Of a DNA stretch of 64,000 bases, positions 46,039 to 56,779 are shown piece by piece; position 1 is the first letter of the stretch; every line of letters starts with the position of its first letter. Source of the stretch: CAVQBP01 sp963782475 (GTDB taxonomy: Bacteria; Bacteroidota; Ignavibacteria; Ignavibacteriales; Ignavibacteriaceae); contig CAWAJW010000003.1 of the NCBI GenBank assembly GCA_963782475.1, forward strand, positions 1-64,000, read 5' to 3'. The notes under the pieces are model-generated. The model did not search any database and was not told where the DNA came from. It saw only the letters and a list, made by a program, of their open reading frames with translations. The translations under genes and the position numbers were made by a program.

Positions 46039-47702
46039 ATGATCAAAAAAGTAACTACTTTTTTAAGTTTTTCGATTTTGGTATTGCTGCCAATTTCAGT
46101 ATTCTGCCAATCTAGTCATGAGATGGTAATTCCACCTTATTCTGAAAACCAATTATATCTTAATGATGAAATCCTCGGAGATTCAACTTCTACAGGAGAA
46201 AGAGTTGATCCGGATAGAATTTATGTTTTGAAAAGTGGCGGCAGTTACCTTGTTGATTCGGATATTCGAAATACAGGGTGGGTTTTAAGAATTAAAGCTG
46301 AAGCTGGTGCTTCTACAAAACCAATAATTTATGCTTATAGAAATCCAAATAATTCTACATACCCAGGTCAAATATTTGATGTTCAGGGAGATATTTGGTT
46401 AGTGAATTTAAATCTTGTAGGCTGGTCAGAATTTATACCTGCTGACATTACAGATATGCCTAATAGGATTATAAATGTTTCTACTGCAGGTCCGAGTGTT
46501 TATGTTGATAGCTGTGTGATGAGTGGAGCAAGGGCAACACTTATACAAACAAGCACTGCCGCTCATGTAGTAAAAGTAACAAATACAATTATGGCTCAAT
46601 CAGGGAATCTTTTTAAAACTAATATTGGTAACGGCAGATATATCGATTGTAGAGGTTCTTCAATTGATAGTTTAATTGTTCAAGGTTGTTCAATGACAGA
46701 TTGTACAGATAGTGCAATAAGGCATTATTCCAGTACAGGTCCGATAGGTTATGTGTTAATTGATCATAATACTATCCGAAATGATATGTCTATGCATGGT
46801 TGTATTGCATTAGGCTGGGTTAAGCGGTACAGTACAAGTAACTAATAATGTTTTTGTAGACAATTTTGCTCTTGGCAATGATAGTACTGATGATGTTAGA
46901 TTAGGTGAATTTGGAGATCCAAATGAATTCGATCAATATGGGAATAATAGAATGACCATGTTAAGCAGCTTAAATACTGATTCAACAAATTCCGCTACAT
47001 GGACTGTAAGCAATAATTATTATGCTGTTTCGGATTCCATTCAAATGTTTTATGATGAACATTCGGATATAGGTTTAGGGAATTTGATACCTAATACATG
47101 GAACATAAATAAAATGATTCAAGATTCAACAACATCAATGGCAAAAAGATAATATAATATTTGCTCATGGAACATACTCACTCTATCATTTCTGTGAATG
47201 GTATTGGACTCCAGATCCTAATGGACCAGGGAAAAGCAAAAGTACAACTAATTTCAGTTCAGCAGTCGATTTCCAACGTCCAACAGTTGCATTTTATTCA
47301 GATACATCAAAATTCAATCTTAAATATAATATGTCAGCAAAAGCTTTTACTGGTGGTATGAATGGGCTACCAGCTGGAGATCTTCGCTGGTGGAATGGTA
47401 TTGTTGGTGTTAATGATAATAATAACAATGCACTCCCAAGTAAATTCTCCTTGGAACAAAATTATCCTAACCCGTTCAATCCATCTACTAAGATAGTTTA
47501 TAATGTTCCAAAGGAATCTCAAGTAAAATTAGCTGTGTTCAATATTCTTGGACAACAAGTTGCTACTTTGGTCAACGAAGTTAAGCCTGCTGGAAAATAT
47601 ACTATTAACTTTGATGCATCTAAGTTAAGCTCTGGCGTTTATGTTTATCAATTGACTTCGCAGAATCAAATTCTTTCTAAAAAAATGATTCTCCTTAAAT
47701 AA
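46039..47702 (+). pseudogene. T9SS-exported beta-helix protein, two frameshifts
   Basis: The start is the ATG at 46039 with TAGGAGG six bases before it. The product of about 550 residues has a signal peptide (to about 25). A parallel beta-helix with repeated short strands follows (RIYVLKSGGSYLVDSDIRNT, YIDCRGSSIDSLIVQGCSM, GYVLIDHNTIRND), similar to polysaccharide-lyase-type beta-helix proteins of carbohydrate loci. A T9SS tail ends it (LEQNYPNPFNPSTKI, KKMILLK). Frames change near 46815 and at an A-run at 47143-47147, where removing one A restores it. It may cleave or bind an acidic polysaccharide; the active site is not identified. Confidence 0.75.
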
Positions 47703-47724
47703 CTTGTTCTCCTTATAGGTTAAT

Positions 47725-47772
47725 ATGACTCAACATCAGGAAGAATGAAAATTCGGAATGATGTTGAGTCAT
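47725..47772. terminator. Strong inverted repeat after the beta-helix gene
   Basis: ATGACTCAACATCA and TGATGTTGAGTCAT are perfect 14-base arms with a 20-base loop, 22 bases past the stop. A T-run is not clear, so it could be a terminator or an mRNA 3' stabiliser. The remaining gap to 47981 shows nothing else. Confidence 0.5.
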
Positions 47773-47980
47773 GTATTAAATCTGTTTTGAAATTAGTTCT
47801 TTTAATTCTTTAGAAACAATAATTCATTTTTCCAATTCACATAGTAAGCTTTCAGATTGGAAAAATAAGTTATTATTTCTTTTACTCACAAATCCTTTAA
47901 AAAATTTTGAAGGAATAATCAATGATTCATTTCTTTTATTAACTAATCACAAGAGTTTTATTCATTAAACAGAATTATAA

Positions 47981-49825
47981 ATGAAAAGTATCTTTACCAA
48001 AAAACTAAATTCAAAATCATTATCTTTTTTTCTTCTGATAGCCTTTGTAAGCTCCTTGTTAACTTTATCCTGCAGCAAAGAACAAAAAAAAGATTTATCA
48101 TCCAACCAGCACATGAACCGTATGGAATGGTTTAGGGATGCTAAGTTTGGTTTATTTATTCATTGGGGACTATACTCAATTCCTGCCGGAGTTTGGAAAG
48201 GTAAAGAGATTCCCGGCATTGGTGAATGGATAATGAATCATGCCCGAATACCTGTTAAAGAATACGAACAGCTTGCCAAAAAATTTGATCCCGTAAAATT
48301 CGATGCCGATAAATGGGTGAAGATGGCAAAAGATGCAGGAATGAAATATGTTGTTATCACTTCAAAGCATCATGATGGATTTGCAATGTATCATTCAAAA
48401 GTAAGTCCATATAATATTTATGATGCAACTCCTTTTAAACGTGATCCGATGAAAGAGCTTTCTGAAGCTTGTAAAAAATATGGATTGAGATTTGGATTTT
48501 ATTATTCACAAACACAAGACTGGCATGAGCCAAATGCAGCCGGAAACGATTGGGATTTTCATGGTGATAATCCGCCAAACTTTACACAATATTTAAATGA
48601 TAAAGTTATTCCGCAAGTAAAAGAGCTTTTAACAAATTACGGCCCCATATCTGTTCTCTGGTTTGATACTCCGCGCTTTATGACTGCACAGCAAAGCAAA
48701 GAGCTTGTCGATTTAGTTCATAAGCTGCAGCCAAATTGCCTGGTTGATGGACGAGTTGGAAATAACATGGGAGACTTTCAAACTAAAGGAGATAACAAAA
48801 TACCAACCGGTGCAACATCTTCAGACTGGGATACTCCTTCAACTATGAATGATACCTGGGGCTATAAGAAAAATGATCATCACTGGAAATCATCATCACA
48901 ATTAATTAAAGCTTTAGTTGATGTTACTAGTAAAGGTGGAGATTATCTATTGAATGTTGGGCCTACTTCCGAAGGTGTTATTCCACAGCCAAGTGTTGAT
49001 AGATTAGAAATAGTTGGAAAGTGGCTGGACAAAAACGGCGAAGCAATATATGGAACAAGAATGAGTCCGTTTGTTGCAGAACCTGAATGGGGCATGATAA
49101 CTGTTAAACCTAAAAAAATGTTTTTAAATGTTTATGACTGGCCGAAGAATGGGACGCTAATACTTTACGGATTAAAGACAAAAGTTTTAAATGCTTCTCT
49201 TCTTGCAAGTCATGAAAAGCTTTCCTTCAATCAAACAGAAGATAAAAATTTAGATCATCATTCGTTAGTAATTAATGTTCCTTCCACTCCGCCTGATTCA
49301 GTTGTATCAGTTGTTGTTCTTGATTTAGCAAATGATGCAGAGGTTAATAACAATATTGAGCAGCAGCCAAGCGGTATTGTTACTCTCTATGGAATTCAGG
49401 CGGATTTAAATAAAGCGAAGAATGATTCAAAAATAAAATCAGATTATATCGGCATTTATAATTGGTTAAACAATAATGATTCCGCTGAATGGAAATTTTT
49501 AGTAACCAAACCCGGCAAATTCAAAGTTAGTTTGGGTTCTTATGAAATTAAAACCGGGACAGGCAGAAACCGTAAGTACCGTTACGAAGGCGGGCATAAA
49601 ATGCTTATAGAAACTGCAGGACAAAAAATAAGTTTTATTACTGACAAACAAATTAAAAATGTTGAAAAGCCTTCACCTTATAACTCGGATATTGTTAGTA
49701 ACGCCGGCATAGTTACAATTGATAAACCAGGTGTTTATAATTTAAAATTGAAACCAGTGAAATTAAATACTAAAGAAAATGTCGGGTTAACTGTTCGGTG
49801 GATAAGATTGAAGCCAATTAAATAA
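47981..49825 (+). CDS. GH29 alpha-L-fucosidase lipoprotein
   Basis: The protein has 614 residues with a lipobox (LLTLSC). The GH29 catalytic barrel spans about 45-370 with AKFGLFIHWGLYSIPAGVW, KYVVITSKHHDGFAMYHS, FGFYYSQTQDWHEP and VLWFDTPRF, where the Asp is the family nucleophile. GGDYLLNVGPTSEG closes the domain. A C-terminal beta region of about 240 residues follows. It removes alpha-L-fucose from glycans at the cell surface or in the periplasm. It is intact and the first clear exo-enzyme of the locus. Confidence 0.93.
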   Translation: MKSIFTKKLNSKSLSFFLLIAFVSSLLTLSCSKEQKKDLSSNQHMNRMEWFRDAKFGLFIHWGLYSIPAGVWKGKEIPGIGEWIMNHARIPVKEYEQLAKKFDPVKFDADKWVKMAKDAGMKYVVITSKHHDGFAMYHSKVSPYNIYDATPFKRDPMKELSEACKKYGLRFGFYYSQTQDWHEPNAAGNDWDFHGDNPPNFTQYLNDKVIPQVKELLTNYGPISVLWFDTPRFMTAQQSKELVDLVHKLQPNCLVDGRVGNNMGDFQTKGDNKIPTGATSSDWDTPSTMNDTWGYKKNDHHWKSSSQLIKALVDVTSKGGDYLLNVGPTSEGVIPQPSVDRLEIVGKWLDKNGEAIYGTRMSPFVAEPEWGMITVKPKKMFLNVYDWPKNGTLILYGLKTKVLNASLLASHEKLSFNQTEDKNLDHHSLVINVPSTPPDSVVSVVVLDLANDAEVNNNIEQQPSGIVTLYGIQADLNKAKNDSKIKSDYIGIYNWLNNNDSAEWKFLVTKPGKFKVSLGSYEIKTGTGRNRKYRYEGGHKMLIETAGQKISFITDKQIKNVEKPSPYNSDIVSNAGIVTIDKPGVYNLKLKPVKLNTKENVGLTVRWIRLKPIK

Positions 49826-49933
49826 AATTTTTTATGAAAAGAATATTTACAAATGTTTCTTTAGATGTTATTAGTCATTTAATAAATGATGTTACTTTAT
49901 GTAAAATTAATAAATTGATATGGGGCTAGGGGT

Positions 49934-51944
49934 ATGAAAAATTCTAAAATACAACTTCATAAAAAATTGCCGTTGTTTATTTATCGGACGAAATATTCTT
50001 TGTCTAAAAAAAAGTTTCTCGTCAAGACTGATATTTTTTGTTATCGGGTTTCTTTCAACTGCATGGTTTTTAATTAGAGTTATTCCAAAACCAAGTAGAG
50101 CTTCATATCCGTGTATGCAGGCTGCTTATCCTTTCATGTCAGGTTTTGTAACTTATTTGCTTGGCTTATCAGCATCAATATTTGCTTTTAAAAAATCTAA
50201 ACAGAGTTTTGTCAAATCAAAATATTTTATTTCCGCAATTTTTCTAGTTGCTGCTATATCCTCCGGGATATATACCATAGATAAAAATTCAATCCCGGTT
50301 TATGCTAATTCCAAATTTTTACTTCCGGCTAATCAACCAATCGGAACAGCCAAAGGTATTTTCCCCGGACGCGTTGTATGGGAATGGAATCCTGATGCTA
50401 CAAATGAAAATTGTACAAACAAATTTGGCGATGGATGGTTCATGCCTAAAAATACTAACATGGAATTTGTTAATGCCATGGTTGCCGATGCTGTACAAAA
50501 ATTAACGGGAGAAAAAACTGTTAAAGATTCTTGGAATTCATTATTTAAATATTTTAACGTGAATCATGGAAAAGGAGAAATTGGATACAAAGATGGTGAA
50601 AAAATTTTTATTAGAACCAACCAGGTTAGTGCAAGCAGCGGAACTTATGATAAAAATACTTTTGAAATTTTAGAGCAGAAAAGATATGGGATGGCTGAAA
50701 CTTCACCGCAAATTGTACTGGCTGTACTTAGGCAATTGATCAATGATTATGGAGTTAAGCAGGAAAATATCTCAGTCGGCGATCCGATGAAGCACATGTA
50801 CAAACATGTTTTTGATATGTGGCATAATGAATTTCCAAATGTTATTTATATCGATTCTGATGCAAGGCTTGGAAGAACTGCTCCTGTTAAAAGCAGCCAG
50901 CCTTCAATTTATTATTCAGACAGAGGATCTATTTTAAAAACAAACGGAACTACCGGTGATCCTGTAACTTCGGATTATTTTCCAACTGTAATTACTGAAG
51001 CTGATTATATGATTGTTATACCTGCCTTAAAAGCTCATGCTAGGGGAGGCGTAACTCTAAATGCAAAAATTCATTTCGGATCAAATATGGCAGGCAGTGC
51101 AACTCATTTGCATGGTGGTTTGGTTGCTCCTAATAAAGAAAATAATGATCCGATGAGAACAGACTATGGGCAATATAGGGTTCAAGTAGATTTAATGGGA
51201 GATAAGTATTTAGGCGGGAATACTGTTCTGTTTATAGTGGACGGGTTGTGGGGAGGTTCCGAAGCAAATGATCCTCCAAGAAAATTCCAAATGTCGCCTT
51301 TCAATGATGACTGGACTTCATCAATTTTTATGTCGCAAGATCAGGTAGCTCTTGAATCAGTTTGCTTTGATTTTCTAAAGGCAGAATACACTGCTGATAG
51401 AAAACCATTTTATGGTGATTACCCGCAGATGGCTGCGTGCGACGATTATATTAATCAAGCCGCTGATTCAACTTACTGGCCAAAAGGATTTAAATACGAT
51501 CCTGAAAATGATGGTACTCCAATTCCTAGTCTTGGATGCTGCGAGCATTGGAATAACCAGGAAGATAAACAATACACCAGAAATCTAAATTCCGGGGATG
51601 GGATTGAACTTGTATTTGTTAATAATAACGCAACAGATGTTAAAGAAACTAATACAAATCTGCCTACTACATTAGCGTTTTTGCAAAATTATCCGAATCC
51701 GTTTAATCCTACAACAAAAATTAAATACTCTATTCCGAATGTAGAGACAAACCGCGATGCATCTGTACAACTTATTATTTACGATCTCCTCGGGAACAAA
51801 ATTACCACTTTGGTTGACAAAGTACAGTCTGCGGGCACATATGAAGTTGAATTTAATGCATCCAATCTTGCATCCGGAGTTTATTTATCCAGGCTTGATG
51901 TTGGCAATCAACATATAACAAAAAAAATAATGTTTTTGAAATAA
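49934..51944 (+). CDS. DUF362 protein with membrane N-terminus and T9SS tail, one frameshift
   Basis: The start is the ATG at 49934. At an eight-A run near 50010 the frame shifts; with seven A residues it reads RLIFFVIGFLSTAWFLIRVI straight into the long frame (50115-51944). The body is a DUF362 domain (GIFPGRVVWEWNPDATNENC, ITEADYMIVIPALKAHARGG, HFGSNMAGSATHLHGG) of unknown activity, often found near iron-sulfur proteins. The tail LQNYPNPFNPTTKI marks export by T9SS. About 670 residues in all. Its presence among glycosidases is unusual. A redox or binding role is only speculation. Confidence 0.82.
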
Positions 51945-52127
51945 CCAGTTTGATTAAACCCCGGAGATTTTTTTAAGGCGACAAATGTTGTAATAGTAAA
52001 TAAGAGAGAATTAATTTTTTGATAAAAATGGTAATAGAAATATTTAAGCAGATAATTAAAGATGATAAGCGATCAACATAAAACGAAGATAATAACATAA
52101 TGATAAAACCAATGAAGAGGAATAGTT

Positions 52128-54029
52128 ATGAATTCTAAATACTCAAAACTGAGGTTAGGCTATCTCTCTGTCTGCTTTTTTATAGGTTCAACATTATTAT
52201 TTGCTCAAACTACTGTAACATTAAATGCAGATGGCCCTGGCAACACTTATGAAAGAATTGACAGTGCTTTTGGTTCCGGAGCTTCGAGTGAAGTTCCGGA
52301 TAATTTTCCTTCCTGCAATACAATACATTCAAGACATATTACCGAGGCATGGGATAGTACACTAGATAAATACGTTTTTTTATTTCATGCATATTATGAT
52401 CCACCGGATTCAATTGATTACGATCGATGCTCAAATACTGATAGGCAGAGAATTGAAATTAAGACAGTTGCGTCCAATGTAACAGGAGGTGAAGGAGCGC
52501 TTCAAGTTTATAAATGGAAATTTAAAATGGACAGCCTATTCCAACCCTCACCTAATTTTTGCCATTTACACCAAATTAAACATACAGGCGGCAGTGATGA
52601 CGGCGCTCCAATCATGACTATTACTCCACGCCATTATAGTGATACAACGCAGCCGGAATGGCTTCAATTAATTTTTACTCCATCAACAGGTGGTAGCGGT
52701 GGTGGAGTACTTGATCAAGTTGAATTGGCACCTTTAAAAGGGATATGGCTCGATGTTACCGAACAAGCCTTATTCAGCGATGCAGGCAAGTATGAAGTCA
52801 CTATAAAAAAGCTTGACGGTACTGTTGTAATGCACTATGCAAATTATTACCTGGATATGTCAAGAGGAAAACCAGGTTATCATAGAGGGAAATGGGGAAT
52901 CTATAGAAGCCTGAATAGCCCCTCATATTTACGTGATGAAACTGTTAAGTTTTCTGATTTCCAAATCACTTCAGGTATTACTTATCCAACTCCCGGAGCC
53001 CCAACTAATTTAAAAGCGACTTCCATTTCAAGCAGTGAAATTGATTTAACATGGAAGAATAATTCAGATGATAAAACCAATCTTCTTATTCAGCGTTCTA
53101 TAGATGGAACGAACTGGACAAATGTTACGGCGGTAAATGAAAATGATACTTCTTTTAATGATTATGGGTTGAATGATTCTACCACATATTATTATAGAAT
53201 ACGTTCTGAAAATTGGAATGCTTTTTCAAGCTTTACTGATACGGTTTATGCAACCACATTTGCCAAAGTTCATGAATCCGATATTAACCTTGCTCTTAAT
53301 AAAATAGTTACTTGTTCAAGTGAACAACTTGAGGGAGGTACCGGTGATAATCCATGTGCAAATGCAGTTGATGGAGATACACTTACTCGATGGTCATCGG
53401 CTCGAGATAGCACCTGGCCTCAATGGATTGAAGTTGATCTTGATTCTGTTATGACAATTAATAAAACTGAAGTTATTTGTTATAATGACAGAGCATACCA
53501 ATTTACTGTAGACGTGAAAACAGATTCAGGTGGGCAATATACACAAGTAGTTGATAGAAGCGATAATACACAACCCGGTTCAGTAGCATTTCCGATAACC
53601 GATATTTTTGATTCAATTAAAGCACGATATGTCAGATTAACAGTGACAGGAGCTGATAACTATGCCGGCCCATGGACAAGCATTATTGAATTAAAAATTT
53701 TTAATAGCCCAAATATTACAGGAGTGGTAGATAAAAAAAATAATATTCCTTCAAGTTTTATCTTATCTCAAAATTATCCTAACCCTTTTAATCCATCAAC
53801 TGTTATTAGCTATCAGCTTCCTAAAGCAAGTTATGTGAAACTGATAGTCTATGATTTAATGGGAAGAGAAGTAACAAGACTTGAAGATGGTTTTCAGCAA
53901 GCCGGGAAATATAATTTAACCTGGAATACTGAAAATGTTTCTGGAGAAAATTTAGCAAGCGGCACTTACTTCGCCAGGCTTGAAGCTGGTAATTATATGA
54001 AGACAATAAAATTATTATTACTAAAATAA
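52128..54029 (+). CDS. T9SS-exported polysaccharide-lyase-like protein with FN3 and CBM32-type domains
   Basis: The 633-residue protein has a signal peptide (to about 27). Residues 30-285 form a jelly-roll-like domain with ADGPGNTYERI, VYKWKFKMDSLFQPSPNFCH, HLHQIKHTGGSDDGAPI and KWGIYRSL, a family also seen in fungi and probably acting on acidic polysaccharides. An FN3 domain follows (about 292-380), then an F5/8 type C/CBM32-like domain (NLALNKIVTCSSEQ, about 390-530), then a T9SS tail (LSQNYPNPFNPSTVI). GAGGAA precedes the ATG. The lyase assignment is inferred from context, since GH88 and GH105 downstream need unsaturated products. The next gene is a shorter paralogue. Confidence 0.75.
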   Translation: MNSKYSKLRLGYLSVCFFIGSTLLFAQTTVTLNADGPGNTYERIDSAFGSGASSEVPDNFPSCNTIHSRHITEAWDSTLDKYVFLFHAYYDPPDSIDYDRCSNTDRQRIEIKTVASNVTGGEGALQVYKWKFKMDSLFQPSPNFCHLHQIKHTGGSDDGAPIMTITPRHYSDTTQPEWLQLIFTPSTGGSGGGVLDQVELAPLKGIWLDVTEQALFSDAGKYEVTIKKLDGTVVMHYANYYLDMSRGKPGYHRGKWGIYRSLNSPSYLRDETVKFSDFQITSGITYPTPGAPTNLKATSISSSEIDLTWKNNSDDKTNLLIQRSIDGTNWTNVTAVNENDTSFNDYGLNDSTTYYYRIRSENWNAFSSFTDTVYATTFAKVHESDINLALNKIVTCSSEQLEGGTGDNPCANAVDGDTLTRWSSARDSTWPQWIEVDLDSVMTINKTEVICYNDRAYQFTVDVKTDSGGQYTQVVDRSDNTQPGSVAFPITDIFDSIKARYVRLTVTGADNYAGPWTSIIELKIFNSPNITGVVDKKNNIPSSFILSQNYPNPFNPSTVISYQLPKASYVKLIVYDLMGREVTRLEDGFQQAGKYNLTWNTENVSGENLASGTYFARLEAGNYMKTIKLLLLK

Positions 54030-54069
54030 ATTATTGAAAATTTCTAAATGGAAATATGGAATAATAAAA

Positions 54070-55526
54070 ATGTGGAGTAATGGAATCAAACATCCGGTTG
54101 CAGTTTTATTTATTGCGATGACTCTATTATCATGTTTAACATACTCTCAAGAGCTGCTGACTGCTGATGGTCCTGGAAATACTTATGAATTAATTCGTTC
54201 CAAAGGATTGAAACTGGAAGTTCCTGATTGCGTGCATCCTGTTGATCATGTATCTGAAGTCTGGGATAATGAATTAAATGAATATGTATTTGCATTTGAT
54301 AGTCACATAAATCTTGATAATGACCGGTGCCGAAACTTTGATAGGATAAGAACCGAATTAACTGTTACTGATAGTACTCCGCCGTCTTATTTAGGTGCAC
54401 GTGATGGTGATACTTTCACTTACTCCTGGAAATTCAAACTGGATTCAAATTATCTTGCAAATCCAAGTTTCTGTCACATTCATCAAATTAAGGCAGTTGG
54501 TGGGGATGACGGCGCTCCTATAATAACATTTAACAACACGCGGCAGGAAACCCTGACAAGCTTCAATTAATTTTTACTCCTTCTCAAGGAAGCAGCGGTG
54601 GTGGAGTTGTCAAAGATGCAGACTTTGCTCAATTCAAAGGTGTTTGGATAAGTGCAATTGAAAATGTCACATATAATGATCATGGGAAATATTCAATCAT
54701 CCTTCAAAGATATAGTAATGGTGATACTTTATTCTCTTACAAGAATGATGATATAGATATGTCAAGAAGCGGTGCATACTTTTATCGTCCTAAAATCGGA
54801 ATATACCGCAGCTTAAAAAATAAATCTGAAATACGCGATGAGACTGTAAGATTTGCTGACTTTTGTATTACTAAAGGAAATGAACCATGCACAGGGATAG
54901 GAGAACATGAAATTCCTCCAAACACTCCAATTAAAGTTAGTGCTTCAGCAATTTCAAGTTCTCAGATTAATTTTCAATGGTATGATAATTCTTATAACGA
55001 GGATCATTTTAGAATTGAAAGATCGTTAGATGGAATAAATTGGTCGCTCGTTTCGCTTGTAATTCCGACGTGGGAAAGATGGAGTCCTCAAACTTTAGAA
55101 TTAAATTATGTTGATACATCCTTAACTGCAGCCACAAAATATTATTATCATGTCCGTGCAGAAAATCTTTTCGGTAATTCCAATTACTCTGATACAGTAA
55201 GTGCTGTAACTGCAAATGTAACTAGCACTAATTCGGACAAAGTAATTTTAAATGCATTTGCATTAAAAGGTTATCCTAATCCATTTAATCCTTCAACAAA
55301 AATTAATTATCAAATTCCAATAGCAGGTAACGTACGCCTGGTAATTTATGATTCTTTAGGTAAAAAAATTTCAACACTTGTAAACGAATATAAGCAGCCA
55401 GGTAAATATGAATATTCAATAAATGCAGATAACATTTCTGGTAAAAAGTTATCAAGTGGTACTTACTTTGTTAGACTTCAAACTGGCAATTATGAAAAAG
55501 TATTAAAGCTGCTGTTGTTAAAGTAG
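54070..55526 (+). CDS. Second polysaccharide-lyase-like T9SS protein, one frameshift
   Basis: It is a paralogue of the upstream gene (ADGPGNTYELIRSKGLKLEV, FTYSWKFKLDSNYLANPSFC, HIHQIKAVGGDDGAPI, KIGIYRSLKNKSEI) but without the CBM32-like domain: lyase-like region, FN3 domain, T9SS tail (LKGYPNPFNPSTKI). The start is taken at the ATG at 54070; a TTG at 54034 is possible. The frame shifts near 54546, where CAGGAAACC with one more G would read QGNPDKLQLIFTP. That would restore one protein of about 485 residues. A tandem duplication followed by domain loss or gain is likely. Confidence 0.78.
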
Positions 55527-55594
55527 CAAAAATAAATATTGAGAAATGTAAAAAGAAAATTTTTAATTATTTGATTAACAAACAGGAAATAAAT

Positions 55595-56779
55595 TTGAAA
55601 ATATATATTCATTCATTACTCTTTTCTTTATTGACGGTAGTCCTTATAAGTTGCTCCAGCAGTTCATCTCTGAAATCTGATGATGATTATTTTGGTTCCT
55701 GGCCTGAAGGAAAATCTCCACAAGAAATAGGAAAATTAGTAGCAGAACATTTTGTTGCAACTCCTCATCCCAATTTCAATAGAAAAAATCCGCCTAAGTA
55801 TATTACTTACCCTGAAGTATGCACCTGGTTTGGTGCTTTAAAATTTGCTGAGGCAACAAAAGATGACAAACTGCTTAAAGAATTAGAGGATAGATTTGAA
55901 CCGCTGTTCGGTTCTGCAGATTCTCTTCTTCCTGTTCCTGATCATGTTGATTATACAGTCTTCGGTTCTGTACCGCTCGAACTATACATCTCCAAAGGAT
56001 CCTTCGGACAAACAAACGAAGATAAATATTTAAAATTAGGCAAGTCATACGCTGATAAACAATGGGGCCCGCCATTTGGCAAAAGAGTAACACCGCAAGC
56101 ACAAAAATTTTATGAGCAAGGATATACATGGCAGACACGTTTATGGATTGATGATATGTTTATGATTACTGCTGTTCAAACAGAAGCATACAGGGCAACA
56201 AAAGATGAAAAATATGTTAACCGTGCTGCAAAAGAAATGTCGATGTACCTTGATTCTCTCCAGCAGCAGAACGGGCTTTTTTATCATGCCCCTGATGTCC
56301 CTTTTTACTGGGGAAGAGGTGACGGCTGGATAGCTGCGGGAATGTCTCTTCTTCTTCAAGTCCTGCCTTCTGATCATCCCGATTATCAAAAGATTTTAAC
56401 CGGGTATAAAAAGATGATGGCAACACTTCTTAAGTATCAAGATGAAAATGGAATGTGGCATCAGCTAATTGATAAGCCTGATTTATCGTGGCCGGAAACT
56501 TCCTGCTCGGCAATGTTCACTTTCGCTTTTATTAGTGGTGTACAAAACGGCTGGCTTGATAAAAACATTTATGGGCCGGCAGCAAGAAAAGGATGGATTG
56601 GTTTGCAGGATTATATCGATAAAAATGGCGATACTCATGATGTCTGTGAAGGTACAAACAAAAAAAATGATGAGCAGTATTATCTCGATCGAAAAAGGAA
56701 TATCGGCGATATGCATGGCCAGGCGCCGGTACTTTGGTGTGCTGCTGCTTTATTAAAATCTAATAGTGGGATGAAATGA
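55595..56779 (+). CDS. GH105 unsaturated rhamnogalacturonyl hydrolase lipoprotein
   Basis: The product is about 394 residues. The start is taken at a TTG at 55595, preceded by AGGAAA; the open frame extends to 55571. The signal ends in the lipobox VLISC. The alpha/alpha-barrel of GH105 shows CTWFGALKFAEATKDDKLL, RLWIDDMFMITAVQTEAYRA, FYWGRGDGWIAAGMSLLL and WPETSCSAMFTFAFISGV. The Asp of LWIDDMFM is the expected general acid. It hydrolyses 4,5-unsaturated uronic residues left by lyases on rhamnogalacturonan-type oligosaccharides. It overlaps the next gene by four bases (ATGA), so the two are translationally coupled. Confidence 0.9.
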   Translation: MKIYIHSLLFSLLTVVLISCSSSSSLKSDDDYFGSWPEGKSPQEIGKLVAEHFVATPHPNFNRKNPPKYITYPEVCTWFGALKFAEATKDDKLLKELEDRFEPLFGSADSLLPVPDHVDYTVFGSVPLELYISKGSFGQTNEDKYLKLGKSYADKQWGPPFGKRVTPQAQKFYEQGYTWQTRLWIDDMFMITAVQTEAYRATKDEKYVNRAAKEMSMYLDSLQQQNGLFYHAPDVPFYWGRGDGWIAAGMSLLLQVLPSDHPDYQKILTGYKKMMATLLKYQDENGMWHQLIDKPDLSWPETSCSAMFTFAFISGVQNGWLDKNIYGPAARKGWIGLQDYIDKNGDTHDVCEGTNKKNDEQYYLDRKRNIGDMHGQAPVLWCAAALLKSNSGMK

